DNA of 64,000 nt from Chinchilla lanigera. Taxonomy: Eukaryota; Chordata; Mammalia; Rodentia; Chinchillidae. Shown one piece after another: positions 44,783 to 57,489 of the stretch; position 1 is the first letter of the stretch; the number at the start of each line of letters is the position of its first letter. Position numbers and translations under genes: made by a program. The DNA is taken from the NCBI RefSeq assembly GCF_000276665.1, contig NW_004955405.1:16535262-16599261 (forward strand). Reading direction: 5' to 3'. Under the pieces are notes generated by a model. That model saw nothing but the letters and a program-made list of their open reading frames with translations. It did no database searches and was not told the origin of the DNA.

Positions 44783-46599
44783 AGGACCTTTAAAAAGTTT
44801 TACAAAGTAGGCAGCTTTATTAAGGTCATAGTGTCATTTTTGGGTGCTTAACCTTGACATCTATAACTGGAAGCTCTTGGATCTATCTGAAATCTCAGCT
44901 AAAATTCTGCATTTGTGTGGATGTGTGATGGACACACGCACTGATTCTCCATGCTTTCTAGGAAGGGAGGTAAGACTTTTATCTGAATTCTAGTGAGGTC
45001 ATGAACACCACCTTCCCCTAAAAAGTTTAAGAAGTTCTGTCAGTGTTTTCTCTTTTATGTAAAGAGCCCACTCATTCAAATAAATGAAATTCAGAATTGA
45101 CCAGAATGCTTTACATGATGACTTACATACAAATTAAAGGAATTCCATAATTAGGAACCTGTGTATCTGATGTATGAAATGAATTAAATTATGATATTCT
45201 ACAATATGCATTGTGAAACATGTGATCTGTTTAATCCTATATAATATTAATGAGGTGTTTACATAACTTACAATTGACACATTAACTAGGATAACTTATC
45301 TGAGAGCTCACAGTTTAGGTCCTTAATGAGGTATTTCTGGCAAGACTCACTAGTGAGGATGAGAACAACTTGGGTTATTCTAGGATGTTTCATCTCTGTA
45401 TGTTTTAAAACTTAACTTTCCTGGGGGTAAAATGGGCATTCTCTAGCTCTAAGCTGTTTAAATTTATTTTATTTTTTTAAAAGATGCTTTTTTCTGTTTA
45501 AAAGTATCAAATTACAATATAATTCTACCTTAATATATTTTAGGACAATGAGAAGGCGACTTTTCATTATATACATACAGGAAGTATGAAGTATTCATTT
45601 CTCCTTTCCTTTTCCAAGTCAATCTTCATTTATAAAGGCATTTAAATTTCAGAGACCAGAAAACACTTCTTAACAATTTGTGATTATTAATTGAGTATAT
45701 TGAGCAAAATCTCCCATGAGTTGAAAGGTGTAATAGATACCAGCATTAACATTGATCATGAGAGAAAATATAAATATGTAAAGAGCTAAAAATAACATTA
45801 GAGGAGATTTTCCTCTAAAACTATGCAATGATAAAGGTGTTGGGGTGAATAGAAGTAAATAATCTCACATACAAAGAAAGATGAAAACAAAATAGAGAGA
45901 ATGGGTAACCCTTGAATGTGGGAGGGGGAGAGAACAGGCCACAGGAGAGAGAAAACCTACTAAGTGGATTGGAGAGTGAGACACAGCCACTACTGCAATG
46001 AGTATAGTGAAAATGCTTGCCATAAGAAGGAAAAGGAAAACACACAGATTAAAAGGAAAGAAAATTCCCTTCAGAACTTTGTTCTATGCCCCGCAAAGTA
46101 GCAAAAGCAGCCCTCTTGAAGGGTTTGACAGGACTCCCTTTAGGTGGCAGGTGTCTTCAGATTTCCTCTGAGGGACAGCAGCTGAAATTATAGCTGTGAT
46201 GGCAAGAAATGGATTTGGAGACGTATTTGCAATTTTTGTCTCACGTTTTCTACTTGAGAGGTTAACTCTGAAAATCAGGCAGAAAACATGGGCACACATA
46301 CCGTCACATGTACAAACACTGAGGACTTCTCGGGTGGACTGGAACTGAAAGGCACAATCCTCAGCACAACTGTCAGGCCTGAAGCTGACAGAGTCCAGAA
46401 GCCTTTCCTATAGTGCATGCAGACTAGTTCGTGGACCAGGGGCTATGGATGGGAATTTAGAGTTATGGTGGTCAGAATTACTATCAAGGAAGTAGGCTTG
46501 GTTGGTGGTTTAAACGTCATTGACTCCCTGATAGTCTTTCCCTTGCTGACCTTTCTAATGTTGGAGTGTAAATAATGGCTTGGAAAGGAGAATGGGTAG
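44783..46599. other. Unassigned DNA
   Basis: No gene or confident repeat is seen. The T-rich patch at 45465-45540 could be another old L1 tail. Confidence 0.4.
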
Positions 46600-47150
46600 C
46601 TTCCTGTGAAACACACCAACATGTACATCGATGAAGAGTCTGCCTGCACATTGATTTACTACAAGGGATTCAACAGCCCAGGCACTAATATTTCTATAGC
46701 AAACACTGATCTGTTAGAATTACAGCTGGAAAAGTCTGAATCCAAGTAGCTCCTGCTGGAACAGTCAGAAATTGCTACTTCCAGCCTTAGGCCAGGCAAA
46801 ATGAAGGTCTGCTCTAAGTTACTCTGCTACCAGTGTGCTAACGTCTTCTCTACTAATATAAGACTCCATCGAGGACTGAAATAGATTCTTCTGCTGGCTT
46901 TGTGCGAAAATCCTCAAGGAAACTGCTTAACTTCTTCCTCTGTAGTGATTCTGAGGTTCTTCTCAAAATCACAACAGTAAGACTGTGTGAGAGAGAATGT
47001 GTAAGTCACTTGTTACAAATCTTTGGCATTAGTGATCCAGCTGCTTACATCCAGAAGTTACTAGAGACAATGCTACACACTGAATTTGATACCATTTTAT
47101 CAATAAATTTTTGTTTATTTCCTTTGTTGTGTATTTACATATTCTAACTG
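46600..47150 (+). other. Possible decayed transcript-derived segment, unrecognised
   Basis: The base composition is more balanced than the neighbourhood. An 81-codon frame at 46902-47147 and an adjoining frame starting at the ATG near 46621 ('MYIDEESACTLIYYKGF') have protein-like composition, although stops separate them. An AATAAA occurs near 47102. I do not recognise a protein family, and I see no poly-A tail or target duplication. It may be a processed pseudogene, an old transposon or chance. Confidence 0.25.
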
Positions 47151-50100
47151 CAAATATTTTGGGAAGCTAGATTTGGAACGTATTCTGGAAGGTGAAGGCT
47201 GTTGAATTACCTAATATTATATAAACATGTCACTTATGCTGAAGATTGATATTTTATGAATTTTTGCATGAAGTTCATATTTGTTACCAAGAAAAATTCA
47301 AGGAACAAGAATTTGAAGTGAACCCATTTCATTATGTTCTACTGTTATAGGTGTTCCAGAATTGGCCCACTAGGCATTGAAGGGTTAATCTTACCTGACA
47401 TTTATATAATTGACTGACTCTACCTATGTATAGAACATTATCTTATTTTTAGATAGTACCCAGCATTTCAAGAATAGAAACATATGGATGAAGTCTATGA
47501 ACTAAGAATTACATAACAAGACATGATTTTATTAAGAACAACAAAGTAAACAGTTCATATTCTGTGATACATAGAAATGTCTGGCTTCTGACTTAGCAGT
47601 AGGCTGCAAAGCCTAATGTCACAGGTAATGTACATAATCTTTAAGTGATAATCTAAGTTATAAAATGAAAAACCTGTTCAAGTGGTCATTAATGTCTAAG
47701 CTATGGAACTAGTTAATGCAATGGGGATTGGTTTCCTTTTTACTTGGTAAACAGAACCTGAGTAGAATATAAAGTACTCTTAATAAATAAGATTAGTGAA
47801 AACTTGATAATCAGTGTATCCTATTCTGGATAATTAAGTTTGTGATTTTCTCTCCAGTAACCTTGTCAAAGTAATATTTATTAATCTTCCTGATCCATGT
47901 GTGCTATGGGAAAAGATTTTCTACTCAATACTGCAATAGATTACATATTTCCCATTCAGCATGTGGTAAATTTTTAAGAGAATACTGCTTTCACTATTTC
48001 AAAATGTTGCCTATAAACAATGTAGTCTTTCAACATGAGCCAAAATATTTGCTTTTGAGAAATATCTCACTTGTTTTATTTATTGACTCCTATTTCTTCC
48101 TATCTGTGTCTGATTATACACAAGCTCAGGAGAAAAAATAGCAATGGTGCAAAAGTCTGGAATGTAATGCTCTCGAGCCAGTTTGGTTTATATTCGTGTT
48201 GCAATGCCTTCATTTTTTTTGTATGCCTAATTGTTGAGAAAAGACTGAAAAAAATAAATTTTCTTGTAATTGAGACAATAAAACAGGTGATCAAAACACT
48301 CTCTTTTTTTGCTTAATAAGAGAAATACATTGGATATGTTCAAGATCTGAATAATTGTAAGATCTAAACAATTGCTCATTGGAAAAAATAAAGTCATATT
48401 TCCAGTGTTGGCAGATTTTTGGGAACAATCTATAATACACTAATAATTGTATCCAAAACCTTAAATTGGCATTGACTTTATCTAAAACTAGTTTCTACGA
48501 GTTAGAGAAAATGAATTTAGCATATTATATTTGAAATTGTAGCAAATGATTTAAAAATAAGATATTTCTGTCATGAGTTTTCAGATATCATGAACAAACT
48601 TACAGCTACATTTCCTGATACTGCAAAATCACAGTTGTGCACTCTTTCTTGTTATTTTCCTTTTTCTCTTCACTCTGGCTGCCTTGGAATTGTATCATCT
48701 GTTAAAACTTAAGAGTATAATGGATTTTTAAGAAATCAGAACTAAGATATCAATCTGTTATTTGAATAAGAATTGTAATAGATGTTTGGGTGATAGTCAC
48801 TTAGCCAAGTACTTACTATATTCTAATAAAATAAAACAAAACAATTTAAGTAGCAGGAAATAAAACAATTTAAGAAGTATGCAGAATACATATAATTACT
48901 GTGAATGCATGTTTAAAGGGAGCAGCAAGATGGCAGCATAGTTTGAAGTGGAGGGTATTGGAATCAGGTAGATCTGAGGTCTAATCCTCTTCCATATCCT
49001 GGATAGATCTGTGATGGTGAACATACATAAAGATCTTCCTCAGCTTCTGTTGGTTGAAAATAGAGGCCTCTGACTATGTGACTGCATCCCTGGCTCTTGA
49101 TTGAAAGTGCCACAACATCCAGAAACTGGATGCGTTAATGAAAGGAGAGAAAGGGAGGCATCAGGTGAATGGTGAATGTGTGGTCCAGCTTAATACTTTG
49201 CATTCTGCATGCAGAAAATGAGTTTAAGTAAGGAGATTGTTTGCCAACAGAATCTGCGCTGGGGATTGGAGGCTAAAAAAAATTGCAATGCAAACTAAAA
49301 ACTGCAGTTGTGCTCTTTAGGTTGTCAGTTATAAAACAAGTAGGAGGTTAGTGGACTGTATGCAGGACTATCAGATAGGATTGGATGTGACAGCTTCGCC
49401 AGGAGGACTTCTTGGGGCTGTGAAAAATGTAGAAGTGGAAAAACACAGTTTGGTTTCTCTTCCTGTCTTTCAGCATAGCCTGGGGACAGTCTCCCTGTTC
49501 GAAGCATCACCTCCAAGGCTGTTTTCTGTTTCTTCTAGGTAATTTGCTAATAGCTACTTCTCATTTTGAAATATTGAATATTTTATTTGAAAATATCCAC
49601 AATTCTCAGAGGAGAAAACATGAAGGAGAAAGTACTTCTATATATATTTTTTCTTTTTTACTAGTGGACATCAGTTAAAAGCAACTTCTTGATTGTGAAA
49701 AATGACTGATACTACATTTTATAAGGTTATTAAGAAGTATGAAACTGGAATTTTGTGACAAGAAATACCATTGAGGCTAAAAATGTGCAGGAAAATCAAT
49801 GTACATGTGTGAATTAATTCGAACTATAGAAGTGTTTTTTGGAAACAGTCTTCATTTTGTACTATTTTCCTTTTACAAAGAGAGAGGTCTAGGCTGTAGT
49901 ACAGTGATTGCTAACCCTGGAATGTGAATGCCACCAGGCAGGACTGTCCGGAGTGAACACTGGGATACATTCTGTCAGGAAGGATTCATATAGGATACCG
50001 GATCACCAGAATGTGGAGTAGCAGGAGATGCAATTCCAGACTAAATTTTCTGGGGCAGGACTTTCTAGCAGTCAGATTGTTTAACTGGCCTATGGAAGAA

Positions 50101-50546
50101 GAAGCTATTGCACCAAGTGGTGCTAAATGCCAGAAACTTGACCTCGTTATACCTATGCCTCTTGGATGTCAGAAACTAGAAATTGTAACCACTGGGGCTG
50201 AGGAAACTGGATGCCTGCCATTCTCAGTGACAGCAAAATGGAAGTTGCCCACTGAGCCTGTTTCCACACATTGCTCACTTCTGAACTGATGGCTCCGCGG
50301 GTGAATCTGAGCAGTGAAAGACAGGTCATGTCTGTGATCTGGCTATGGCTTGACTTCATTGGAGACGTGAGACTACTTATACCAGAGGAATCCCACATGT
50401 AAGAAATTTATTCCAGGAACATAGAAAAATCACCAATGTGTTAAGTATCTTGTGCTGTTGAAGGAATTATAACTGTAACCCAAATATATGGTCCAGAGCT
50501 CTTGATCATGATGCTGTCCATCCTCACTACTGCCCCTACATTATAT
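47151..50546. other. Unassigned AT-rich DNA
   Basis: No gene or confident repeat is seen. 'gcagcaagatggcagcata' near 48920 recalls the start of some L1 5' UTRs but nothing after it supports that. Frames at 49325-49542 (both strands) and 50011-50289 lack domains. Confidence 0.4.
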
Positions 50547-50635
50547 CAGTTCTCAAAGAGCAGTTGCTGGCCCACTAGCATCAGCAGCATTTGAAAACTT
50601 ATAGAAATGTAAGTTGTTGGGCTCTGAAACCTTTG
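50547..50635 (+). mobile_element. MER5-type hAT MITE fragment
   Basis: 'cagttctcaaagagcagttg', 'ctagcatcagcagcatttga' and 'ttatagaaatgtaagttgtt' follow the 5' half of an ancient MER5A-like nonautonomous hAT element. Confidence 0.6.
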
Positions 50636-50718
50636 AGGTGAAGTTTGAATCTCATCAACCTATCATTTTACCATGCCTGCTTCTTGGAAGGCATTTCCAC
50701 TTTTTTAGAAGCTGTGGA

Positions 50719-50813
50719 GGGGCCAGAGATATAGCTCAGTGGCACAGTGGCAAGCACTGTGCCAGCATGAGGTCATGAGTTTAATTCCTGGCACCAAAAA
50801 AAAAAAAAAAAAA
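50719..50813 (+). mobile_element. ID-type SINE
   Basis: A tRNA-like head 'ggggccagagatatagctca', the B-box-like 'ggtcatgagtttaattcc' and an A18 tail. It contains a small internal rearrangement around 'agtggcaagcactgtgccag'. Flanks agaagctgtgga (50707-50718) and agaatctttgga (50821-50832) match at 10 of 12 positions. Confidence 0.88.
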
Positions 50814-50945
50814 GAAATAAAGAATCTTTGGAAAAAACAATAGAAAGCCAACATAAGTAGAAACTATAAATAATCACTAACTTTATGATATGTGTGTGTA
50901 TAATGTGTTCATTTATAGAACCTTATGAAGTCATAGTAATTTACT

Positions 50946-51310
50946 TGTCTTGGTTAACTTTCCAACTGCTGGGACAAAGCACCTGAGACCTTAAGGAGGT
51001 GAGGTGTAAGCTGGGTCATGGTTCCAGAGGTTTCACTCAGGGATTTGTTGGTTCTAAGCAGGAACATCATGGTGGAAGGGTGTGGAGCAACAGACCTGTG
51101 TAAGTAAGTGAAAGTGTCTGGGAAACAGAGTACCATAGAGGAAGAGTTCCAGTGTAAGATGAAATACCAAGTTGCCTGGGCAGTGATCACCTCCAACTGG
51201 GCCCTACAGCCAAAGAGCAAGTTCAGCTATGAAGATCAGTAGCTTAATCCACTAAGTATAGTGTCCCATGATCCAGCTCCCTCTCCAGTCATGTTAATAG
51301 TTAAGCTCAC
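50946..51310 (-). mobile_element. MaLR-type LTR
   Basis: It starts 'tgtcttggttaactttcc' and contains 'gttccagaggtttcactcag', 'aggaacatcatggtggaagg' and 'ctccaactgggccctacag' in the order of the antisense family LTR. The right end is uncertain. Confidence 0.65.
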
Positions 51311-52170
51311 CTTTCATACTATCACTGAGAATATCAGATAGAAGATGATTTCAACTGAATTCTTAAATGAAGATGATGGAGAGCCAGAGACGTTTAATTC
51401 ACTGTTCCAGTCCACAAACTCCTTCTTTAATTGCTTTAATTACTTCTAAAATAAAAAGTATAATTAGACAATATATCTTTTAATTTGCATAAGCTCAGGG
51501 AGAATTTTCTAGTGCCTCCATGCTTAGGCCTTGAAAAACAAAGGCCAATTGCCTTTAAGAATGAGAGTCTAAGTTGGAGTTAAGCAAGTCTCTCCTATTG
51601 ATCTCTGTGTGCTCTGATCTTTCCAAATTTGGAACTACTGATTTGCTATAAATTCTTAGTTATATTCACAGTGAATATGAGAGGAGAGTTTGGAGTAGAC
51701 TGAAAATTCTCCAATCATTTCACATTGATCCATCTAATATTTATCAGGCAACCAATATTTGAAAAACATTGTGTTAATGGCAACCTTTAGGCTAGAACTG
51801 AAATAATATAACAAACGGAATTGTCCTTATTTGTAACACATATGACTTACCAATGTTCAAAGAGTAAGCGTGGAGTAAAATACTTAACACAAAGATAAAA
51901 GGTCCCAAGTATAGGCCAGTCTTCCTTTGTAGAAAAGAAAAGGGAAGATGACATTTGAGTGACACTAACAGTTCATGAGGGGCTATTTTAGGGATCTTCA
52001 AATCTACAATTGATGGGCAATATGTGAGCAGTATGAGGAGCACTGGTGGATCAAAGATGATGAGCCAGCCACTGCCCTTGTCAGCAAGGTATTTATATTT
52101 TAGTGGGGATAGACAAGGTTACTTTTAATATACTATGCTTAAACCCCCAAGAATATTAATCCACATTGAT
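51311..52170. other. Unassigned DNA
   Basis: No gene or confident repeat is seen. Confidence 0.4.
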
Positions 52171-52535
52171 TTAGTCTTTTGGGGTTGCTATAACAAGTTA
52201 GCATAAATACCAAAATATCTGGGATACTTACAAGTAACAGAAATTTGTTTCTCATAGTTCTGGGTTCTGAAACATATAGGATCAAGGTGCTTGCTGATTT
52301 AAAGTTTGGTAAGTGCCTGCCTCCTGGTCCACTCACGGGCCTTCTTGCTGTGTCTTGTGACAGAAATTGCAGAGAAGCTCTTTAGGGCCAGTTTTGTAAG
52401 GGAGCTAATCTCATTCCCAAGGGTTCTGCCTCCATTGTTACCCATAAAGCCTCCACTTCCTACTACCATTACATTGATAATTAGACTTTTAAAATATACA
52501 TTTGGCAGGACACAAACATTTAAAATAGGCTATAG
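52171..52535 (-). mobile_element. THE1/MST/MLT-type MaLR LTR
   Basis: 'ttggggttgctataacaag', 'atttgtttctcatagttctg', 'ggatcaaggtgcttgctgat', 'cttcttgctgtgtcttgtga' and 'gccttacaggg'-like later blocks follow the antisense pattern of primate/rodent-shared MaLR LTRs. It is old and diverged. Confidence 0.65.
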
Positions 52536-52619
52536 ATGTATGAAATGAATGAAGTCACATGTTCTAAAATGCCATCTCTTAGTCATTACATTAGAGGGTT
52601 CATTTCATCACTAAGCAAT

Positions 52620-52725
52620 GCTATGCCCATTTTACACAAAAAGGAAATTGAGGTTTAGAGGAACCAAGTGTCTTGCTCAGGGTCAAGGAGTTGTGAAGTG
52701 TCAGAAGTATCTGGGCTTAATTCCA
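52620..52725 (+). mobile_element. MIR SINE
   Basis: 'tatgcccattttacacaaaa', 'ggaaattgaggtttagagga' and 'gtcttgctcagggtcaagga' are the sense MIR core, well preserved. Confidence 0.7.
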
Positions 52726-52766
52726 TATTGATTTTCCTCCAAAGCTATACTATATTTTAGCTAGTT

Positions 52767-52821
52767 TCTTTTTGGGGAGGGGTAACCGGGAATTGAACTC
52801 AGGACCCTGCACTTGCCACAC
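52767..52821 (-). mobile_element. 5'-truncated ID-type SINE with 11-bp duplication
   Basis: Only the 3' half of the SINE is present: 'gtaaccgggaattgaactca' and 'ccctgcacttgcca' in antisense. The undecamer tttagctagtt at 52756-52766 recurs at 52822-52832, so the truncation happened at integration, not by later loss. Confidence 0.8.
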
Positions 52822-52832
52822 TTTAGCTAGTT

Positions 52833-53500
52833 ATTTTCTTGGGAAACTTTGTTTATTTCAGTGCTGCCAAGGGTAGATTAATTCTTTTTTTTGGTACAAA
52901 TTATCCACAGTCACATAGACAAAATTAAGTAAGTCTTTTCAAAAGTGCAGTTGGGAAGATAATGTGAGTGTAGCTTTTAGGGCTAGTTTATTCTGATAGG
53001 CTCCTCAAAAGTGTAATTGTGTTCTAGAGGAGCAATAATAAAGGATCTTAACATTTTCTATGCCCAACTCATGTGTGTGAACTCTCTCGTGTGTCCTGTG
53101 TGAGAGAACTATGCCTCAGGTTAATACTGGTCCCATCTGTTGAGTGATTCAGACTTCCATTTCTTTACAAAAAGTTTGACTTTTCCCCACAAGGCATCTC
53201 TGCTACCCGTTGAGAGCAGAAATAGCCTTTGTGGTGGAGATGGAAATCAGATGCCGCACTTCCACTGTAAAATGTCCATCCGTCATTTCATCTCCTGATT
53301 CTGAAGGCTTTTACTCTCAATGAACAGAATCCTCTTTGTGTTTTAGATACTCATTAGAAACTAAATTTTGAACTGACTGCCAAATAAGATCTTCTAGAAC
53401 ATATATGACATCCAAAACATTTTAGGCAGGATTGTTACATAATTTGTGGGGTCCAGTGCAAAAATGAAATTACTGGGTATTTTAAAAAAAATTTTATTAA
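52833..53500. other. Unassigned DNA
   Basis: No gene or confident repeat is seen. Confidence 0.4.
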
Positions 53501-53514
53501 GAATTCACAATTAT

Positions 53515-53614
53515 GGGGCTGGGGATTTAGGTCAGTGGCACAGTGCCTGCCTGGCAATCGCAAGGTCATGAGTTCAATTCCTGGTACAGGAAAAAAACCA
53601 AAAAAAAAAAAAAA
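53515..53614 (+). mobile_element. ID-type SINE with target duplication
   Basis: Head 'ggggctggggatttaggtca', B-box-like 'ggtcatgagttcaattcctg' and an A-rich tail. gaattcacaattatg (53501-53515) recurs as gagctcacaattatg (53615-53629), two mismatches in 15. The minus-strand frame 53435-53659 is its translation. Confidence 0.93.
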
Positions 53615-53747
53615 GAGCTCACAATTATGAACATAGAGATTTAGACCATTCAGTCCCAAATGAGCAGTCTTTCTGATTAGAGGGCCCTATGAGATGGCAC
53701 AGGTCACACACACATGAATTTCCTTGACTTAAGGAAATTGATTCAGG

Positions 53748-54175
53748 CATCTTAGTTACTTTCTTGTTGTTGGGACAAAATACTCCAAACTTACAAGTTA
53801 AAGGAGGAAAGGTTTATTTTAGCTCACAGTTTGCAGTTTTATTTTAGTTCATAGTCTGCTGGCTCCACAGCTGGGTAGCATGGCGGAAGAGAAACAGTCC
53901 ATGGGTTGCAGGCAGGAGGCAGCAAGACTTCCATCTTCTTTTCCTTTTTGTTCCATCCAGACTACAAGCCTATTGGCTGGTTTCACCCACACCTAGAGTG
54001 GGTCTTCCCTCTTCAGGAAGCCCATCATCCACATTCAGGGCTAAACCAATCTTAGGGCTAATCCAGTATCATACACCCATGGTCTAGTATAATGCACCCA
54101 TGATCCAGTCACTCCCACAGCCCCACCTACAAGTACATGAATCTTTAGGGGGGTATCTAGATATAAATTGTAACA
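53748..54175 (-). mobile_element. MaLR-type LTR with internal duplication
   Basis: 'cttagttactttcttgttgt', 'aaaggaggaaaggtttattt', 'agtctgctggctccacagc', 'gcatggcggaagagaaac' and a right end 'tataaattgtaaca' define it. A 'gttttattttag' step after 'agctcacagtttgca' repeats the 'ggtttattttagctcacag' block, and 'cacccatg...atccagt' style segments are doubled near 54075-54115, so this copy is longer than its relatives. Confidence 0.75.
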
Positions 54176-54978
54176 CGAGGGTAGTGATTCTCAAATATCT
54201 GTGTTACAATACTATTTTGTGATAAAATTTCCACTGTGTGTCAAATAGGGAAAAGTGATAATAAATTTACTGGAAGAAGTTACCATCTAAATTAATGCAG
54301 CATTCCCAGTTTTTTTTTTTTGCTCATCAAAACAGCTGTTGTTTTTGAAGTGAAAATGATAGTAGATGTAAAAATAACCCATGTGACAAGAGTAACACTT
54401 GGCAGCTTGCTGTCCTCATGCTCTTCTATCCAGTATATTTCCCATCACTAGAGACTCCTAATGTCTAGAAACCATAGGTCTAAAGTTACGTGGTAAGAGT
54501 TTATCTCATTACTTTACTTAAATTTTTATTGGATGGTACCTTTAGAGAACAACATGTTAAACATGAATCATTTATTATGATGTCTTTAATGTTTATCAGA
54601 AGTTATGAGAAATGGTCATAAGGAGATAGTTTCATTTTATATTCAAAAGACATTTTCCTTCACCTTTTCAAAATCTCCCCTTGTATATAAGGATCCACAA
54701 AATTATTCTTCCTAGAATTCTGTGCCACCCAAATCTGCCTCTCAAATGAACTTGCTTTCACAAAGAGCTGTAAAATAATTTAAAAAATTTAGCAAAGTGC
54801 TGAATATTGCACTGAAAATCTTCTTTGATACCATTTTCCAAAGAATCTCTTTTCCCTTCTTCTAAATGATTTCTGGTCTGTCTTTTAAAAATTTGCTATT
54901 TAACTATTCCTATTGCATAAACTGTTAAAAAGTATTAGTTTGATTGTGTGTTGGAGATAGTCAAAAATAGTAGATACT
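54176..54978. other. Unassigned AT-rich DNA
   Basis: No gene or confident repeat is seen. Confidence 0.4.
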
Positions 54979-55170
54979 GAGGTGGATGTGGTGGTACACA
55001 CCAGCAATCCCAGCACTCTCTGAGCCTGAGGCAAGAGGACAGCAAGTTCCAAGTTCTAACCCAGCTTGGACAACTGGTTAGTTAGTGGCTTAGCAAGGAC
55101 CCTTTCTCAAAATAAACAAAAAGGGGTGGGGATGCAGTTCAGTGCAAAGGTACTAGAGTCAATCCTTGTC
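54979..55170 (+). mobile_element. B1-dID dimeric SINE
   Basis: The left half is 7SL-derived: 'gaggtggatgtggtggtaca', 'cagcaatcccagcactctc', 'gagcctgaggcaagaggaca'. After 'ctttctcaaaataaacaaaa' comes a shortened ID-like right half 'ggggtggggatgcagttcag' with 'agagtcaatccttgtc'. A 7SL/ID fusion is a rodent-specific design. Its A tail has expanded into the following AAAG microsatellite. Confidence 0.85.
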
Positions 55171-55175
55171 AAAAA

Positions 55176-55243
<68 letters not shown>

Positions 55244-55248
55244 AAAAG
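55171..55248. repeat. (AAAG)n microsatellite in a SINE tail
   Basis: About eighteen AAAG units grow out of the A tail of the B1-dID element. Frames here (Lys-Lys-Glu-Arg repeats on plus, Phe-Leu-Ser repeats on minus) are artefacts. Confidence 0.95.
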
Positions 55249-56424
55249 ACAAAGGTTCTTGAGGGACTAGAGTTGTGTGTATAGATAAACATTTTGATGA
55301 GCTTATAGAGGTTTGTAGGATTGTCATCTGGAAGGGCTAATGTCTGAAATTACATACTTGGTATAAAATTACATAGTTGCCTTGGTGTATTTTGTATCTG
55401 CCTAATTTGTATTTTTCTTATGTGATCATAGCAATCGTTAATAATAATGATAACTTAGTTTCTTGCAATACATGCCAATATTAGATCCCGTACTATCCAT
55501 GGACAATCAGGCTGCTATTCTTTTTTCTTAAATTGATGGTCAGTGTGAAGTATGAAGTAATATTTCTTCCTTGGAATGTAAACTGCTTCTCACAGTTGCA
55601 GCTTGAAACATGAAAAAGTAATCTGAGGATTCACTTGGAAATGCATAGCAAAACTCACATGTCTTTGGCTGTTTTGGAAGGGAGGCTTCAATTAGCCTAT
55701 TAACTCCCTTTCCTGTGTGTTAAACTATGGTTTACAAATATTTCTTTTCATTTAATCAATGTCTTATAGTTAAACAGATGGAAATGCTGGAACCAGTGCT
55801 CTATAGTCTTAAGAAAGATTAATGCACCTTTTAACTTTTATTTACATGGTGGATTGCAGTGTGCTATCCAATAAGTGATGTCTGAAGAGGTGGTTACACA
55901 TTCCAAAAAAGGGGGAATTAGTCATATCAAACAAACTAGTTCATATTAGCAATATTCTGTAGATAATTTTACTTTATATTCATAATAGTTTCATGAAAAG
56001 TATTATCTTTTTTTTACATATTATTAAAATAAGATCAAAAAAACTTGCTTGATAAGACACAGTTAGTAATTTGCAGAATTATGATGTGATTGTAGGTCTA
56101 TGCCACTTTGTCTCAATACAAAGATTGTGCATTTTTGTTTCACTACCACCTTTGGTTGGTTTGCTGTAACTGACCAAGGTACTAGAGGTGCTTTTGAAGT
56201 TTGCAAGAAGGGTACTTGGAAGTTGTTGTTGGCTAATATCTCACTCATCTGTTATTACCAAGACTTACACTGCAAATATTTTTCCTTTCAGAATTATCAT
56301 CTTAGAACTTGCAGAGCTCATTGGAAACCACAGGTGCTATTTTTAATGAAAATGAAGTTATCAAGCCTCAAATTTGAAAGAATAACCAGAATAATCCTTA
56401 CTCTCATTCAGTGACCTGTAACTG
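55249..56424. other. Unassigned DNA
   Basis: The 104-codon plus frame at 56100-56414 and the minus frame at 56063-56248 overlap each other and show no domain. I would not call a gene. Confidence 0.4.
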
Positions 56425-56640
56425 TGACATTTATTCATTCGACCAAAAAAAATATGTGCAAAATATTGGGCCATCCTAGGAATACTGTACTGGATTCTAA
56501 TGAACAGAAAGCAGAAGATCTCCTTTCTCATGAAGTACATTGAGAAACATTAATGAAACTAATAATCACACAAATAATCAATTAGGATTAATTAATCCAA
56601 ATTATGATAAATACTAGTGTGGAGAAGTACAGGAGTTGTA
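56425..56640 (-). mobile_element. Probable L2 LINE 3' end
   Basis: 'atttattcattcgaccaaaa', 'gggccatcctaggaatactg' and the following 'aatcacacaaataatcaatt' resemble the antisense 3' end of L2. Confidence 0.4.
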
Positions 56641-57489
56641 AGTTGTGGAAGAGCAGAGCCAGTCAGTCAGACATCAGCGGTGGTCAGCTACACAAATCAA
56701 ATGGGGTGGGTTAAATATTCCATACACTGGTTAAAACAGGTTATAGAATAATCAAATGGTGATAAGCAACATGTCTCTTAAGTACAGGAGAGTGGGTTAG
56801 GAGGGTTGTGATTACTGGGGATTATCGGATACCTTAATTCAGTAACTGCAGTAAATCTGAATTCTATTATGTACCTAGAACAACTTTGTAACTTACAATA
56901 AAAATTAGCATAGTACCTGCATATAGTACAGACCACATACATTTTCCAAGAATTTTCAAATGCCCTCTTGCTCTGTAAATACTTCCAACCTTAGCAATTT
57001 CTTAATTATCTTTCATGTTCTGGTGCATTGACTAGCTTCAACTGTGCTACTCCAAGAAGCACAAATAACATCTATAAGAATTCTTATAATTTAGTCTTCC
57101 TGTATCAAAATTCTACCGCTACCACTCCCTATTTGTCAAAAAATACTGAGGTCAACCTGAATTCAAGAGGAAGGAAATTCGATTTTGTTTCTCGGCTTGA
57201 GAGTTGGCAGGTCACATTGCAGAACTTGCTGGAAAAAATACATTGTTGTTACTGTTTTTGGAAAACACAGTCTGCCATGCTGAATAAAGGAACTGGACGG
57301 TAGTCAGAACAGAGGACTGAGATACACTCTGGAGCACTGGTTTGTCTGCTTCATATGGTCTCAAGATTCTGACTTAGTTTGTATTTTAGGAGTTACCAAG
57401 ATTAGATAAGTCTCCTTTTACTTAGTCAGACTTTACTCTGACTCTTTAATATCTAAGATGGTGTTACATAATATAGCATTGCCAAATAT
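56641..57489. other. Unassigned DNA
   Basis: No confident repeat is seen. The 91-codon plus frame at 57028-57303 has no domain and no supporting signals. Confidence 0.4.

Noticed and set aside
48917..49550. L1 5' UTR start on the plus strand
   Set aside because: Only one short motif resembles it; nothing downstream looks like an L1 promoter or ORF1.
56100..56414. A 104-codon plus-strand frame as a candidate gene
   Set aside because: It has no domain, no retrocopy marks and no splice-site support, and an overlapping minus-strand frame is equally open.
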